In this document: piece after piece, positions 8,766 to 17,534 of the stretch
Position numbering within the stretch: the first letter of the stretch is position 1
Layout: the number at the start of each line of letters is the position of its first letter
NCBI GenBank assembly: GCA_963824935.1
Contig: CAWGRF010000023.1
Coordinates: 1 to 64,000 of the forward strand
DNA length: 64,000 nucleotides
Reading direction: 5' to 3'
Source: JACCZX01 sp963824935
GTDB taxonomy: Bacteria > Pseudomonadota > Gammaproteobacteria > Burkholderiales > Burkholderiaceae_F
Notes under the pieces: generated by a model
What the model was told of the DNA's origin: nothing
The model's input: the letters and a program-made list of their open reading frames with translations, nothing else
Databases searched by the model: none
Position numbers and translations under genes: made by a program

Positions 8766-9299
8766 TCACTCAGAATCGCTAGATACCCCGCGCAACACGC
8801 GCAAGATCGAGTCGAGTGAAAACCCGCGCGACTGTAGAAAGCGGGCTTGCTTCGCGCGCTCGGCGGCCGAAGCGGGCAAGGCATTGAACCGCTTCGACCA
8901 GACCTCGTGAGCACGTGCGACCTCGCTGCCGGCCAGCGTCGCGAGCGCAGCGGCGCTCGTCTCATCGTCGACGCCGAAGCGCCGCAAATCGTGACGAACG
9001 CGCGCATCACCAAAACGTTGCGAACGACTACGCGCGACCGCGGCTGCGAAGCGCTCGTCCGACAAAAGGCCATTGCGCTCGAGGTGGTCGAGTACGCGGA
9101 TCAACTCTGCTGGATCCTCGCCTTCGCCGATGTGGCGCGACAGCTTGCGGGAAAGCTCGGCGCGGCTATGGTCGCGCCGAGCGAGAAGCGCGACTGCGCG
9201 GCTTAACAAGCTTCTCGAGGGCCTCTTCGGCTGTTCGGGTGACGAAGAAAGCTCGCGGTTATGCGCATGCGCCGCCATACATGGCAACTTCGATGACAA
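8766..9299 (-). CDS. recX: Regulatory protein RecX
   Basis: RecX binds and modulates RecA filaments. The 177-aa frame begins at 9299; a Met at 9278 may be the true start because the first seven residues are not conserved. It has the tandem three-helix repeats: SRAVALLARRDHSRAELSRKL, then DHLERNGLLSDERFAAAVARSR and FGDARVRHDLRRFGV, and a last repeat ending RFLQSRGFSLDSILRVL. It starts 24 bases after the recA stop, the usual recA-recX order, so it is probably part of the SOS-regulated transcript. Confidence 0.93.
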   Translation of the reverse strand: MSSKLPCMAAHAHNRELSSSPEQPKRPSRSLLSRAVALLARRDHSRAELSRKLSRHIGEGEDPAELIRVLDHLERNGLLSDERFAAAVARSRSQRFGDARVRHDLRRFGVDDETSAAALATLAGSEVARAHEVWSKRFNALPASAAERAKQARFLQSRGFSLDSILRVLRGVSSDSE

Positions 9300-9323
9300 C
9301 TTCGCCGCGAGCTATTCGCCCGA

Positions 9324-10375
<1,052 letters not shown>

Positions 10376-10404
10376 CGCGACCTCCGCTGCTTCCAGTTAA
10401 CTTG

Positions 10405-10420
10405 CTGTAAATAATTACAG
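10405..10420 (-). promoter_or_regulatory. LexA operator (SOS box), proximal
   Basis: CTGT-AAATAATT-ACAG matches the LexA consensus CTGT-N8-ACAG perfectly as an inverted repeat. It lies 30 bases before the recA start codon. Confidence 0.88.
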
Positions 10421-10424
10421 CGCA

Positions 10425-10440
10425 CTGTAAATACATACAG
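10425..10440 (-). promoter_or_regulatory. LexA operator (SOS box), distal
   Basis: CTGT-AAATACAT-ACAG is a second perfect CTGT-N8-ACAG repeat, exactly 20 bases from the first (start to start). It is flanked by the A and T extensions of the extended consensus (ACTGT...ACAGT). Confidence 0.88.
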
Positions 10441-10559
10441 TACGAAAAGTCAACCGATTTCTAGCGGGTAGCCGAACGTGCGGGCGCGGCTAGAATCGTC
10501 GGGAACGAGCATAACAACCGGTCGTAACAACCGGTGAAACACGGCCAACAAGGGGGCCA

Positions 10560-11258
10560 ATGCGGATCCTGATAGCCGAGGACGATGCGGTTCTGGCCGA
10601 TGCGCTATCGCGCTCATTGCGCGCGAGCGGTTACGCGGTTGACGTGGTCGAAAATGGCGACAAAGCCGACGCGGCGCTCGCCGCGCAAACATTTGATTTG
10701 CTGATTCTGGATCTCGGCCTGCCCCGGCTCTCCGGTCTGGAGGTGCTGAAGCGGCTGCGCACGCGGCATTCGGCCGTGCCGGTGCTGATCCTGACTGCGG
10801 CGGACAGTGTCGAGCAAAGGGTCAAAGGACTCGATCTGGGCGCCGACGACTACATGGCCAAGCCATTTGCCTTGTCGGAACTGCAGGCGCGCGTACGTGC
10901 ACTGACGCGGCGCGCCGCAGGCGGTGCGCAGACGATGCTGAAGCACGGGCCGCTGACACTCGATCCGGTGGGGCACGTCGCTTGCATCAACGACCAGGCG
11001 CTCGACCTATCGGCGCGCGAGTTGAGCTTGCTTGAGATCCTGCTGCAACGTCCGGGCCGACTGGTCAGCAAGGAACAACTGGTTGATCATCTCTGCGGCT
11101 GGGGTGAAGAGGTCAGCAACAACGCGATCGAGGTTTATGTGCATCGATTGCGCCGCAAGATCGAACTGGGCGGCGTTCGCATCGTTACCGTGCGCGGCGT
11201 TGGATATTGCCTCGATCGTCTTGGCGATACAACGGCCGAAGCGGCGGCGTCCGGCTGA
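10560..11258 (+). CDS. OmpR-family response regulator (QseB/PmrA-like)
   Basis: This 232-aa two-component regulator has a receiver domain (1-115) with the acidic pocket EDD at 7-9, phospho-acceptor Asp51 in LILDLGLP, Thr near 79 (ILTAAD) and Lys in MAKPFALSEL. A winged-helix DNA-binding domain follows (about 130-220): LSARELSLLEILLQRPGRLVSKEQL and NAIEVYVHRLRRKI...VRGVGYCL. The usual histidine kinase partner does not follow; a tRNA gene does. Divergent from recA. Target genes are unknown. Confidence 0.92.
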   Translation: MRILIAEDDAVLADALSRSLRASGYAVDVVENGDKADAALAAQTFDLLILDLGLPRLSGLEVLKRLRTRHSAVPVLILTAADSVEQRVKGLDLGADDYMAKPFALSELQARVRALTRRAAGGAQTMLKHGPLTLDPVGHVACINDQALDLSARELSLLEILLQRPGRLVSKEQLVDHLCGWGEEVSNNAIEVYVHRLRRKIELGGVRIVTVRGVGYCLDRLGDTTAEAAASG

Positions 11259-11346
11259 CCAGATCGTGCGGTGGACCGCGCTGTTGTTTGACCCACGAAG
11301 CAGCGCTCCGGCATAATCTTTCGTTCTCCGCGTTGAGTCGCTCATT

Positions 11347-11422
11347 GGGTCGTTAGCTCAGCTGGTAGAGCAGCGGACTTTTAATCCGTTGGTCGGCAGT
11401 TCGAATCTGCCACGACCTACCA
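11347..11422 (+). tRNA. tRNA-Lys (anticodon TTT)
   Basis: This 76-nt sequence folds as a cloverleaf. The acceptor strands GGGTCGT and ACGACCT pair, with a G-U at 1-72. The D arm contains AGCTCAGCTGGTAGAGC, the anticodon loop CTTTTAA has anticodon TTT, and the T arm has GGCAG-TTCGAAT-CTGCC. An encoded CCA end is at 11420-11422. It closely resembles E. coli tRNA-Lys. Confidence 0.98.
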
Positions 11423-11662
11423 AAACTCTGAAAAGTGCCCTTTTTCGGCTGCATGCCAGGGCCTCGACAAAGTCCCGTCCTTGGCGTAGTCTCTCGGCCG
11501 CATTCGCTTCAAGTCCAGTACCCCTCCGACTCGTCTTACGTCATCGCTTGCTGTAGTTGCCTTGATGGTCTTGGCAGTTCCCCCGGTTACGTTGCTTGAT
11601 CCGCTTGCAAGCGTGGAGCGTCATGTCGACGCGCGCGCAATTTTTTAAGGAACGTAATCAAA
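11423..11662 (+). promoter_or_regulatory. Long leader of the cold-shock gene
   Basis: This 240-base gap between tRNA-Lys and the cold-shock gene has no plausible coding frame. Cold-shock genes commonly have long structured 5' leaders that act as thermosensors, so part of it is probably transcribed leader. AAGGAA lies about 10 bases before the ATG. I could not identify a specific cold box or promoter with confidence. Confidence 0.35.
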
Positions 11663-11866
11663 ATGGCTAGTGGCAAAGTAAAGTGGTTCAACGAGTCCAA
11701 GGGTTTTGGCTTCATTACCCCGGACGGCGGCGGCGCCGATCTGTTCGCGCATTACAGCGAGATCGTCGGCAGCGGCTTCAAGACATTGACCGAGAACCAG
11801 CAGGTCGAATTCGTGGTCAAGCAGGGTCCGAAGGGCCCTCAGGCCTCGCAAATCCGGCCGATGTAA
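11663..11866 (+). CDS. Cold-shock protein, CspA family
   Basis: This is a 67-aa single-stranded nucleic-acid-binding OB-fold protein. It has RNP1-like KGFGFITP (residues 13-20) and RNP2-like DLFAHYSEI (26-34), with the aromatic side chains used for RNA stacking, and it starts GKVKWFNESKG. Such proteins melt mRNA secondary structure. Monocistronic, with an ideal terminator 20 bases after the stop. Confidence 0.97.
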   Translation: MASGKVKWFNESKGFGFITPDGGGADLFAHYSEIVGSGFKTLTENQQVEFVVKQGPKGPQASQIRPM

Positions 11867-11886
11867 TTTCGGCAGCAAATCAATTC

Positions 11887-11913
11887 AAACCGCGGCATGC
11901 CGCGGTTTTTTTT
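11887..11913 (+). terminator. Rho-independent terminator of the cold-shock gene
   Basis: The GC-rich inverted repeat AACCGCGGC/GCCGCGGTT with a 2-base AT centre is followed by a run of eight T residues ending at 11913. On the other strand it has only three A-derived T residues, so it works mainly in the plus direction. Confidence 0.93.
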
Positions 11914-11958
11914 CGTGCATTGCCAAGGGAGTGCCCTGAAGCCCGTCCACTCGTCAAC

Positions 11959-12873
11959 TTACGTGCCGGGACCGACGTAGGCGTGTTGCCTGAACCATTT
12001 GGTGGCGATCCACTTTTCGCCACCGGACACCGGACTGCCGCCGTGCAAAGTGCGCTTATCGAGCGCGCCGTTGCCATCGCAATAAGCGAAGTAAACCGCG
12101 TGCCCCCTATGCGGCAGCACGTCGAGCCCGACCTGGGGAAACACGGTCGATCCGCCGCTCGCCACGTCATTTAGGTACATGATCAACGTGGCGATGCGCT
12201 GGCCGCCCTGCGCGAGCACTACGTGGTTGCCCGGATGCGCTGGGTCGAAATAATCGTGGTGCGGCTTGTATTCGCCACCGGGTTCGTAGTGCAGTATCTG
12301 AATCGGTTCACCGTGCTCGACCGGACATTCCACCAGCTCGGCAATGCGCCGCTCGATTCGCTGCACCAACTCGTTCTCGCCGCGCTTGAAGTAGGTTCCG
12401 GAGCTGGTGCGATCCGGATGAACATCGTAAGCCCCCGTGCTTTCATTGACGACACTCGACCGCTGCAACTTCTCGCGCGAGAGCTCGATCAGCGATTCGC
12501 ATTCCTCATCGGACAATAGATTGCCAAAGAGCACGACCCGCGGCGACTCGATCACGAACAACATCTCGATCGCACGATCGGAAGTGTCTAGGCTGTTAGG
12601 CGTATCGGCCAGTTGTGCGCTGAGCGGGCGCGATTGCGGACCGGTGGTGGTCGCAGGTCGCGCGCCGAGCGCCGCAGTGGGGATCGCGTCCGACGCCTGT
12701 GGCTGGGCCGGCAGTTGCAGATCGCGCCACGCCGCATCGACGACATCGCTCGCGTAGCGCTGGTCGTACTTCGCGGCCAACAAGGCCTCCACTACTGCAT
12801 CGCGCGTAAAACGGCTCTCGCGCATCGAGCGCAGCCACGCCTGCAGTTCAGATGGCAGTTGGTTGAAAGTCAT
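11959..12873 (-). CDS. 2-oxoglutarate/Fe(II)-dependent prolyl 4-hydroxylase-like dioxygenase
   Basis: This 304-aa enzyme has a C-terminal double-stranded beta-helix domain. Fe ligands are visible: His and Asp in KPHHDYFD, the distal His in TLHGG, and the 2-oxoglutarate-binding Lys in KWIATKWFR. The entry VVLFGNLLSDEECESLIEL and RTSSGTYF also match P4Hc proteins. The N-terminal 90 residues are a helical region plus a low-complexity linker of unknown role. The start at 12873 (MTFNQLPSE) is the natural N-terminus; a longer in-frame extension to 13287 overlaps the opposite dehydrogenase gene. Peptidyl-proline is the likely substrate by family, but none is identified. Confidence 0.87.
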   Translation of the reverse strand: MTFNQLPSELQAWLRSMRESRFTRDAVVEALLAAKYDQRYASDVVDAAWRDLQLPAQPQASDAIPTAALGARPATTTGPQSRPLSAQLADTPNSLDTSDRAIEMLFVIESPRVVLFGNLLSDEECESLIELSREKLQRSSVVNESTGAYDVHPDRTSSGTYFKRGENELVQRIERRIAELVECPVEHGEPIQILHYEPGGEYKPHHDYFDPAHPGNHVVLAQGGQRIATLIMYLNDVASGGSTVFPQVGLDVLPHRGHAVYFAYCDGNGALDKRTLHGGSPVSGGEKWIATKWFRQHAYVGPGT

Positions 12874-12972
12874 GGCGCTGCAGTTTAGGGCCCCGGAACG
12901 CGAGTGCGAAGGGCCTGGCCGCGAGCCGCAGTATTCTTGCCTCCTTGACGTCGCGCTTGCAGGAGATTCCCT

Positions 12973-14454
12973 ATGTTGCAGAAGGTCGGATTGCCGCCCT
13001 TGACCGACGGTGCGTTGTTGAAGACCGAGGCCTACGTTGCCGGCGAGTGGAAGGGCGCGGCGTCGCGCGGACGCTTTGCTGTTCAAAATCCGGCCGACGG
13101 CGTGGAGATCGCGAAGGTGGCGAACTGCAAGGCGCCGGACGCGCAGCGCGCCATCGAAGCGGCGCGGCAGGCACTGCCGGGCTGGCGAGCGAAGACCGCA
13201 AAGGAACGCGCGGCCGCGATGCGGCGCTGGTTCGAGCTGATCCTTGCACATCAGGAGGACCTCGCGAAGCTGATGACGGCCGAGCAAGGCAAGCCGATGA
13301 CCGAAAGCCGCGGCGAAATCATTTACGGCGCGTCGTTTATCGAATGGTTTGCTGAAGAGGCCAAGCGCGTTTACGGCGACACGATTCCGACCGTCGCGGC
13401 CGACAAGCGCCTGCTCGTGTGGAAAGAACCGATCGGGGTCGTTGCAGCGATTACGCCGTGGAATTTTCCGAACGCGATGATCACGCGCAAAGTAGCGCCG
13501 GCGATCGCCGCAGGTTGCACGGCGATCGTCAAGCCGGCTGAACAGACACCCTTGTCGGCGCTGGCACTGGCCGAGTTGGCGCAGCGCGCGGGGCTGCCGC
13601 CGGGGGTGTTCAATGTCGTGCCCGCCGACGAAACCAACTCGATTGCGGTCGGCAAGGCGTTGTGCGAGTCGGACGTGGTCCGCAAGTTGTCATTTACTGG
13701 ATCGACCGCGGTCGGCCGCATCCTGATGCAGCAAAGTGCGCCCACATTGAAGAAGCTTTCGCTCGAGTTGGGCGGTAACGCGCCGTTTATCGTGTTCGAC
13801 GATGCCGCACTCGACGCCGCAGTCGACGGTGCGATGGCGTCAAAGTATCGCAACGCCGGACAGACGTGTGTCTGTACCAATCGCTTTTACGTGCACGAAA
13901 AAGTCTATGACGAGTTCGTGCACAAACTCGCCGCAAAAGCCGCCCAGCTGAAGGTGGGCTCGGGTTTCGAATCCGGCGTCCAGCAGGGTCCGCTGATCGA
14001 CGCCAATGCGCTGAAAAAAGTCGAGCAACACGTAGCCGATGCAACCGGGCACGGCGCGAGCGTGATTACCGGCGGCGAGCGCCACGCTCTCGGCGGCACT
14101 TTTTATCAGCCGACCGTGCTCGCAGACGTCACCGACAAGATGCTGCTGACGCGCGAAGAAACCTTCGGGCCGGTCGCTCCAGTGTTCAGGTTTTCAGACG
14201 ACGACGAAGCGATTGCCGCCGCGAATGCAAGCGAGTTCGGGCTGGCCGCGTATTTCTATTCGCGCGACGTGGCGCGTGTGTTTCGCGTCGCGGAAGCACT
14301 CGAATACGGCATGGTCGGCGTCAACACCGGCCTGATGTCCAACGAAGTCGCTCCTTTTGGCGGCATCAAGCAGTCGGGGTTCGGGCGCGAAGGGTCCAAG
14401 TACGGGATCGACGAGTATCTGGTGACCAAGTACGTGTGCATTGGTGGAGTGTGA
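12973..14454 (+). CDS. gabD: NAD(P)-dependent succinate-semialdehyde dehydrogenase
   Basis: This aldehyde dehydrogenase of 493 aa oxidises succinate semialdehyde to succinate, the last step of GABA catabolism. Motifs: ITPWNFPNAMITRKVAPAIA, FTGSTAVGR, the general-base Glu in LELGGNAP and the nucleophilic Cys in NAGQTCVCTNR. The extra Cys two residues on is also seen in GabD enzymes. It ends with PFGGIKQSGFGREGSKYGIDEYL. AGGAGATTCCC precedes the ATG. No gabT or gabP is adjacent; substrate is inferred from overall similarity to GabD. Confidence 0.9.
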   Translation: MLQKVGLPPLTDGALLKTEAYVAGEWKGAASRGRFAVQNPADGVEIAKVANCKAPDAQRAIEAARQALPGWRAKTAKERAAAMRRWFELILAHQEDLAKLMTAEQGKPMTESRGEIIYGASFIEWFAEEAKRVYGDTIPTVAADKRLLVWKEPIGVVAAITPWNFPNAMITRKVAPAIAAGCTAIVKPAEQTPLSALALAELAQRAGLPPGVFNVVPADETNSIAVGKALCESDVVRKLSFTGSTAVGRILMQQSAPTLKKLSLELGGNAPFIVFDDAALDAAVDGAMASKYRNAGQTCVCTNRFYVHEKVYDEFVHKLAAKAAQLKVGSGFESGVQQGPLIDANALKKVEQHVADATGHGASVITGGERHALGGTFYQPTVLADVTDKMLLTREETFGPVAPVFRFSDDDEAIAAANASEFGLAAYFYSRDVARVFRVAEALEYGMVGVNTGLMSNEVAPFGGIKQSGFGREGSKYGIDEYLVTKYVCIGGV

Positions 14455-14460
14455 ACACAA

Positions 14461-14474
14461 CGGATCACGGATCA
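14461..14474. repeat. 14-base intergenic direct-repeat copy A
   Basis: CGGATCACGGATCA is itself a tandem of GGATCAC units, and is followed by two ATCACCCGTC/ATCACCCGTCA units up to 14497. An identical 14-mer occurs at 57490-57503 in another gene gap. It lies between convergent gabD and the PPK2 gene. Confidence 0.6.
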
Positions 14475-14493
14475 CCCGTCTCTCCATCACCCG

Positions 14494-15402
14494 TCACTTC
14501 TCGCTCAGCAACAGCTTCCGCGAAGCGGCAAGCTCCGCACGCTTTGCCTCGTCTATCGGCGGATACTGAAGCTGCATTTTTTCGAGCGCCTCGACAATCG
14601 CGCCGACCACGACTAGCCGCGTGAACCACTTGTTGTCCGCCGGAACCACAAACCATGGCGCGCGCTTGGTTGCGGTGGCACGAATCGCCTCCTCGTACGC
14701 GGCCATGTAGTCATTCCAGTAGCCGCGCTCCTTGACATCCGCGGCCGCGAATTTCCAGTTTTTCTGCGGCTCGTCGAGCCGCTCGAGAAAGCGTTTCTTC
14801 TGCTCTTTACGCGACACGTGCAGAAAGAACTTCAGCACCGACGTACCGTTGCGAACCAGGTAATCCTCCATCGAGGCAATGTCGGCGAGCCTCTGATCGA
14901 AAATGTTCTTGCCAACGTACTCCGGAGGTAGCTTCTGCGCGCGCAGAATTTCCTTGTGGACGCGCACGATCAGCACTTCCTCGTAGTACGACCGATTGAA
15001 AATGCCGATGCGGCCGCGCTCCGGAAGCTGGCGATAGCAACGCCACATCCAATCGTGATCCAGTTCTTCCGATGATGGCTGTTTGAACGAAACGACCTGG
15101 ACGCCTTGCGGACTGACGCCGGTCATCACGTGCTTGATCGTGCTGTCCTTGCCGGCGGCGTCCATCGCCTGAAAAATCAGCAGCAGTGAATGGCGGTCCT
15201 GCGCGTAGAGCTTGTCCTGCTCGGCCGCCAGCCACTGCACACCGGTCGATAAGCGCCGCGCCGCCTCGGCCTTGCTGTCTGACTTCAGCCCGCGCGTGTC
15301 CGCCGGATCGATATTCTTCAGTCGGAACTTCTTGCCATCACTCACTCGATACGGATCGATCCAATCGGCAAGTTCTTTCAAAATTTTCTGGTTCGCAGGC
15401 AT
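14494..15402 (-). CDS. ppk2: Polyphosphate kinase 2 family (PPK2, class III-like)
   Basis: This enzyme transfers phosphate between polyphosphate and nucleotides. The protein is about 302 aa. Walker A is in LLIFQAMDAAGKDSTIKHV near residue 80. The Walker B/lid region is IGIFNRSYYEEVLIVRV, followed by ILKFFLHVSRKEQKKRFLERLD, NWKFAA and APWFVVPADNKWFTRLVV, matching the one-domain class III type that can phosphorylate both AMP and ADP. The Met at 15402 (MPANQK) is preferred; a Met at 15411 is also in frame. Divergent from the EF-G-like gene and convergent with gabD. Specificity is inferred from family resemblance. Confidence 0.92.
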   Translation of the reverse strand: MPANQKILKELADWIDPYRVSDGKKFRLKNIDPADTRGLKSDSKAEAARRLSTGVQWLAAEQDKLYAQDRHSLLLIFQAMDAAGKDSTIKHVMTGVSPQGVQVVSFKQPSSEELDHDWMWRCYRQLPERGRIGIFNRSYYEEVLIVRVHKEILRAQKLPPEYVGKNIFDQRLADIASMEDYLVRNGTSVLKFFLHVSRKEQKKRFLERLDEPQKNWKFAAADVKERGYWNDYMAAYEEAIRATATKRAPWFVVPADNKWFTRLVVVGAIVEALEKMQLQYPPIDEAKRAELAASRKLLLSEK

Positions 15403-15473
15403 CGCCGTCATCCTTCGTCGCGGGGCGCGGGTAGCATAGCCAATAGGCCCGCTGAGACATCGAAGAGGAGCAA

Positions 15474-17534
15474 ATGACCTACACGACGGAGAACATCAGG
15501 ACCGTGGCCCTACTCGGCCACGGCGGTGCCGGCAAGACAACGCTCGCCGAAGCATTGCTGGCCAAGGCAGGAGTCATTCAGGTAACAGGCAGCATCGAAA
15601 AAGGTACGACGGTCAGTGACTTTGACCCGCTGGAAAAGAGTTTTCAGCATTCGTTGCGAACGTCGGCGTTGCACCTCGATCTGCCGAGCGTGCGCGTGCA
15701 TGTGCTCGACACGCCCGGCTTTCCGGACTTCATCGGCCAGGCGATCGGCGCGCTCGATGCGGTGGAAACGGCGGCGATCGTCGTCAATGCGTCGACCGGC
15801 ATCGAGATGATCACGTCGCGGATGATGGACTGGGCCGCCAGGCGCAAGCTCTGCCGACTGATCATCGTCAACCGGATCGACGCCGAGAACGTCGATCTGC
15901 CGAAGTTGTTGGCTGATCTGCGCAGCGCCTTCGGCAAGGAAGTGCTGCCGATTAACTTGCCGGCGGCAAACGGCACGAAGGTCGTCGACTGTTTTTTCAA
16001 TCCGTCCGGCGATGCCGATTTTTCTTCGGTGGCCGAGGCGCACCAGGCACTGATCGATCAGGTGATCGAGGTGGACGAAGACTTGATGGCGCGGTACCTC
16101 GAGCAGGGCCAGGAAATCGAAGCAGCCGAATTGCACGCGCCGTTCGAGAAGGCCTTGCGTGAAGGCCACCTGATTCCGGTCTGCTTTGTTTCATCCAAAA
16201 ACGGTGCCGGCATCGATGAGCTGTTGAAGATCTTCGATCGATTGTTGCCGAACCCGACCGAAGGCAATCCGCCGCTGTTTTTCAAGGGTGAGATGATCGA
16301 CGGCAAACCGGTCAATGAGTTTCGCTCCGAGCCAGATCCGAAAAAACACGTTCTTGCGCACGTGTTCAAGGTCGTAGTCGACCCGTACGTCGGCAAGCTC
16401 GGTGTCTTTCGCGTGCATCAAGGCACGGTCACGAAGGACACGCAGCTCTACATCGGCAATGGGCGCAAACCGTTCAAGGTCGGGCATCTATTGCTGCTGC
16501 AAGGCGCGAAGACAGTCGAGGTGCCGACGGCTTTGCCCGGCGATATCGCGGCGGTGGCGAAGATCGACGAGATCGATTTCGATTGCGTGCTGCACGATTC
16601 ACACGATGAAGACCAGATCCACATGCGACCGCTCGAGTTTCCAACACCGATGAGCGGACTCGCGATCCAGCCGAAGCGGCGTGGCGATGAGCAGCGAATC
16701 TCCGAAGTGCTGCACAAGATGATGGCCGAAGACCCGACCCTGATCGTCGAGCACGATGTGACGCTGAACGAAACGGTGCTGCGCGGGCTCGGCGAATTGC
16801 ATCTTCGATCGGCGCTCGAGCGCATGTCGTCGCAGTACAAGATCGAAGTGCAGACGCGGCCGCCCCGAGTGCCCTATCGCGAAACGATCGGTGCACCGGC
16901 CGAAGGGCACGCGCGGCATAAGAAGCAGACTGGCGGCGCGGGGCAATTCGGCGAGGTATTTTTACGCGTTGAGCCGCTGGCACGCGGAGCGGGTTTCGAG
17001 TTCGTCGATCAGGTTAAAGGCGGCGTCATTCCGTATCAGTACATTCCAGCCGTGCAAAAGGGCGTCGAATCAGTGCTCGTTGCGGGGCCGGTTGCCGGCT
17101 ACCCGATGCAGGACTTGCGCGTCACTGTGTACGACGGCAAGCACCATCCGGTCGATTCCAAGGAGATTGCGTTCGTTGCTGCCGGCCGCAAGGCGTTTCT
17201 CGATGCGCTCACTAAGGCACGGCCGATCGTGCTCGAGCCGATCGTCAACGCCGAGATTGAAGCGCCGGAGTCGCACATCGGCGACATCACCGGTGATTTG
17301 TCGGCACGCCGCGGTCAGATTACCGGCACGCGCGGCTTTGCCGGCGCGATGATCGTTGAGGGCCAGGTGCCGCTGGCCGAACTCGAAGGCTATTCAGCGC
17401 GCCTGAAGTCGATGACGCAGGGCCGCGGCGCGTGGACGATGTCGCTCTCGCATTACGAACAGGCGCCGCCGAATTTGCAGCAACAACTGGCGACCGAGTA
17501 CAAGTCGAAGGGTAAGGTGGAGGAGGACGAGTGA
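15474..17534 (+). CDS. EF-G-like translational GTPase (FusA2-type paralogue)
   Basis: This 686-aa protein has full EF-G architecture: GTPase domain with P-loop GHGGAGKTT (15-23), DTPGFPDF (G3), NRID in place of the canonical NKxD (G4), then domains II-V (LVDPYVGKLGVFRV-like region, KRRGDEQRISEVLHKMMAEDPTL, GLGELHLRSALERM and a domain IV/V ending in RLKSMTQGRGAWTMSLSHYEQAP). The switch I region (DFDPLEKSFQHSLR) differs from housekeeping FusA. It is standalone, away from the str operon, so it is probably an accessory EF-G2-type factor in recycling or stress, not the essential elongation factor. Confidence 0.9.
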   Translation: MTYTTENIRTVALLGHGGAGKTTLAEALLAKAGVIQVTGSIEKGTTVSDFDPLEKSFQHSLRTSALHLDLPSVRVHVLDTPGFPDFIGQAIGALDAVETAAIVVNASTGIEMITSRMMDWAARRKLCRLIIVNRIDAENVDLPKLLADLRSAFGKEVLPINLPAANGTKVVDCFFNPSGDADFSSVAEAHQALIDQVIEVDEDLMARYLEQGQEIEAAELHAPFEKALREGHLIPVCFVSSKNGAGIDELLKIFDRLLPNPTEGNPPLFFKGEMIDGKPVNEFRSEPDPKKHVLAHVFKVVVDPYVGKLGVFRVHQGTVTKDTQLYIGNGRKPFKVGHLLLLQGAKTVEVPTALPGDIAAVAKIDEIDFDCVLHDSHDEDQIHMRPLEFPTPMSGLAIQPKRRGDEQRISEVLHKMMAEDPTLIVEHDVTLNETVLRGLGELHLRSALERMSSQYKIEVQTRPPRVPYRETIGAPAEGHARHKKQTGGAGQFGEVFLRVEPLARGAGFEFVDQVKGGVIPYQYIPAVQKGVESVLVAGPVAGYPMQDLRVTVYDGKHHPVDSKEIAFVAAGRKAFLDALTKARPIVLEPIVNAEIEAPESHIGDITGDLSARRGQITGTRGFAGAMIVEGQVPLAELEGYSARLKSMTQGRGAWTMSLSHYEQAPPNLQQQLATEYKSKGKVEEDE

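Noticed and set aside
11959..13287. Longer 442-residue version of the prolyl-hydroxylase gene
   Set aside because: The extra 138 residues overlap the start of gabD and look non-coding; the Met at 12873 is a natural start.
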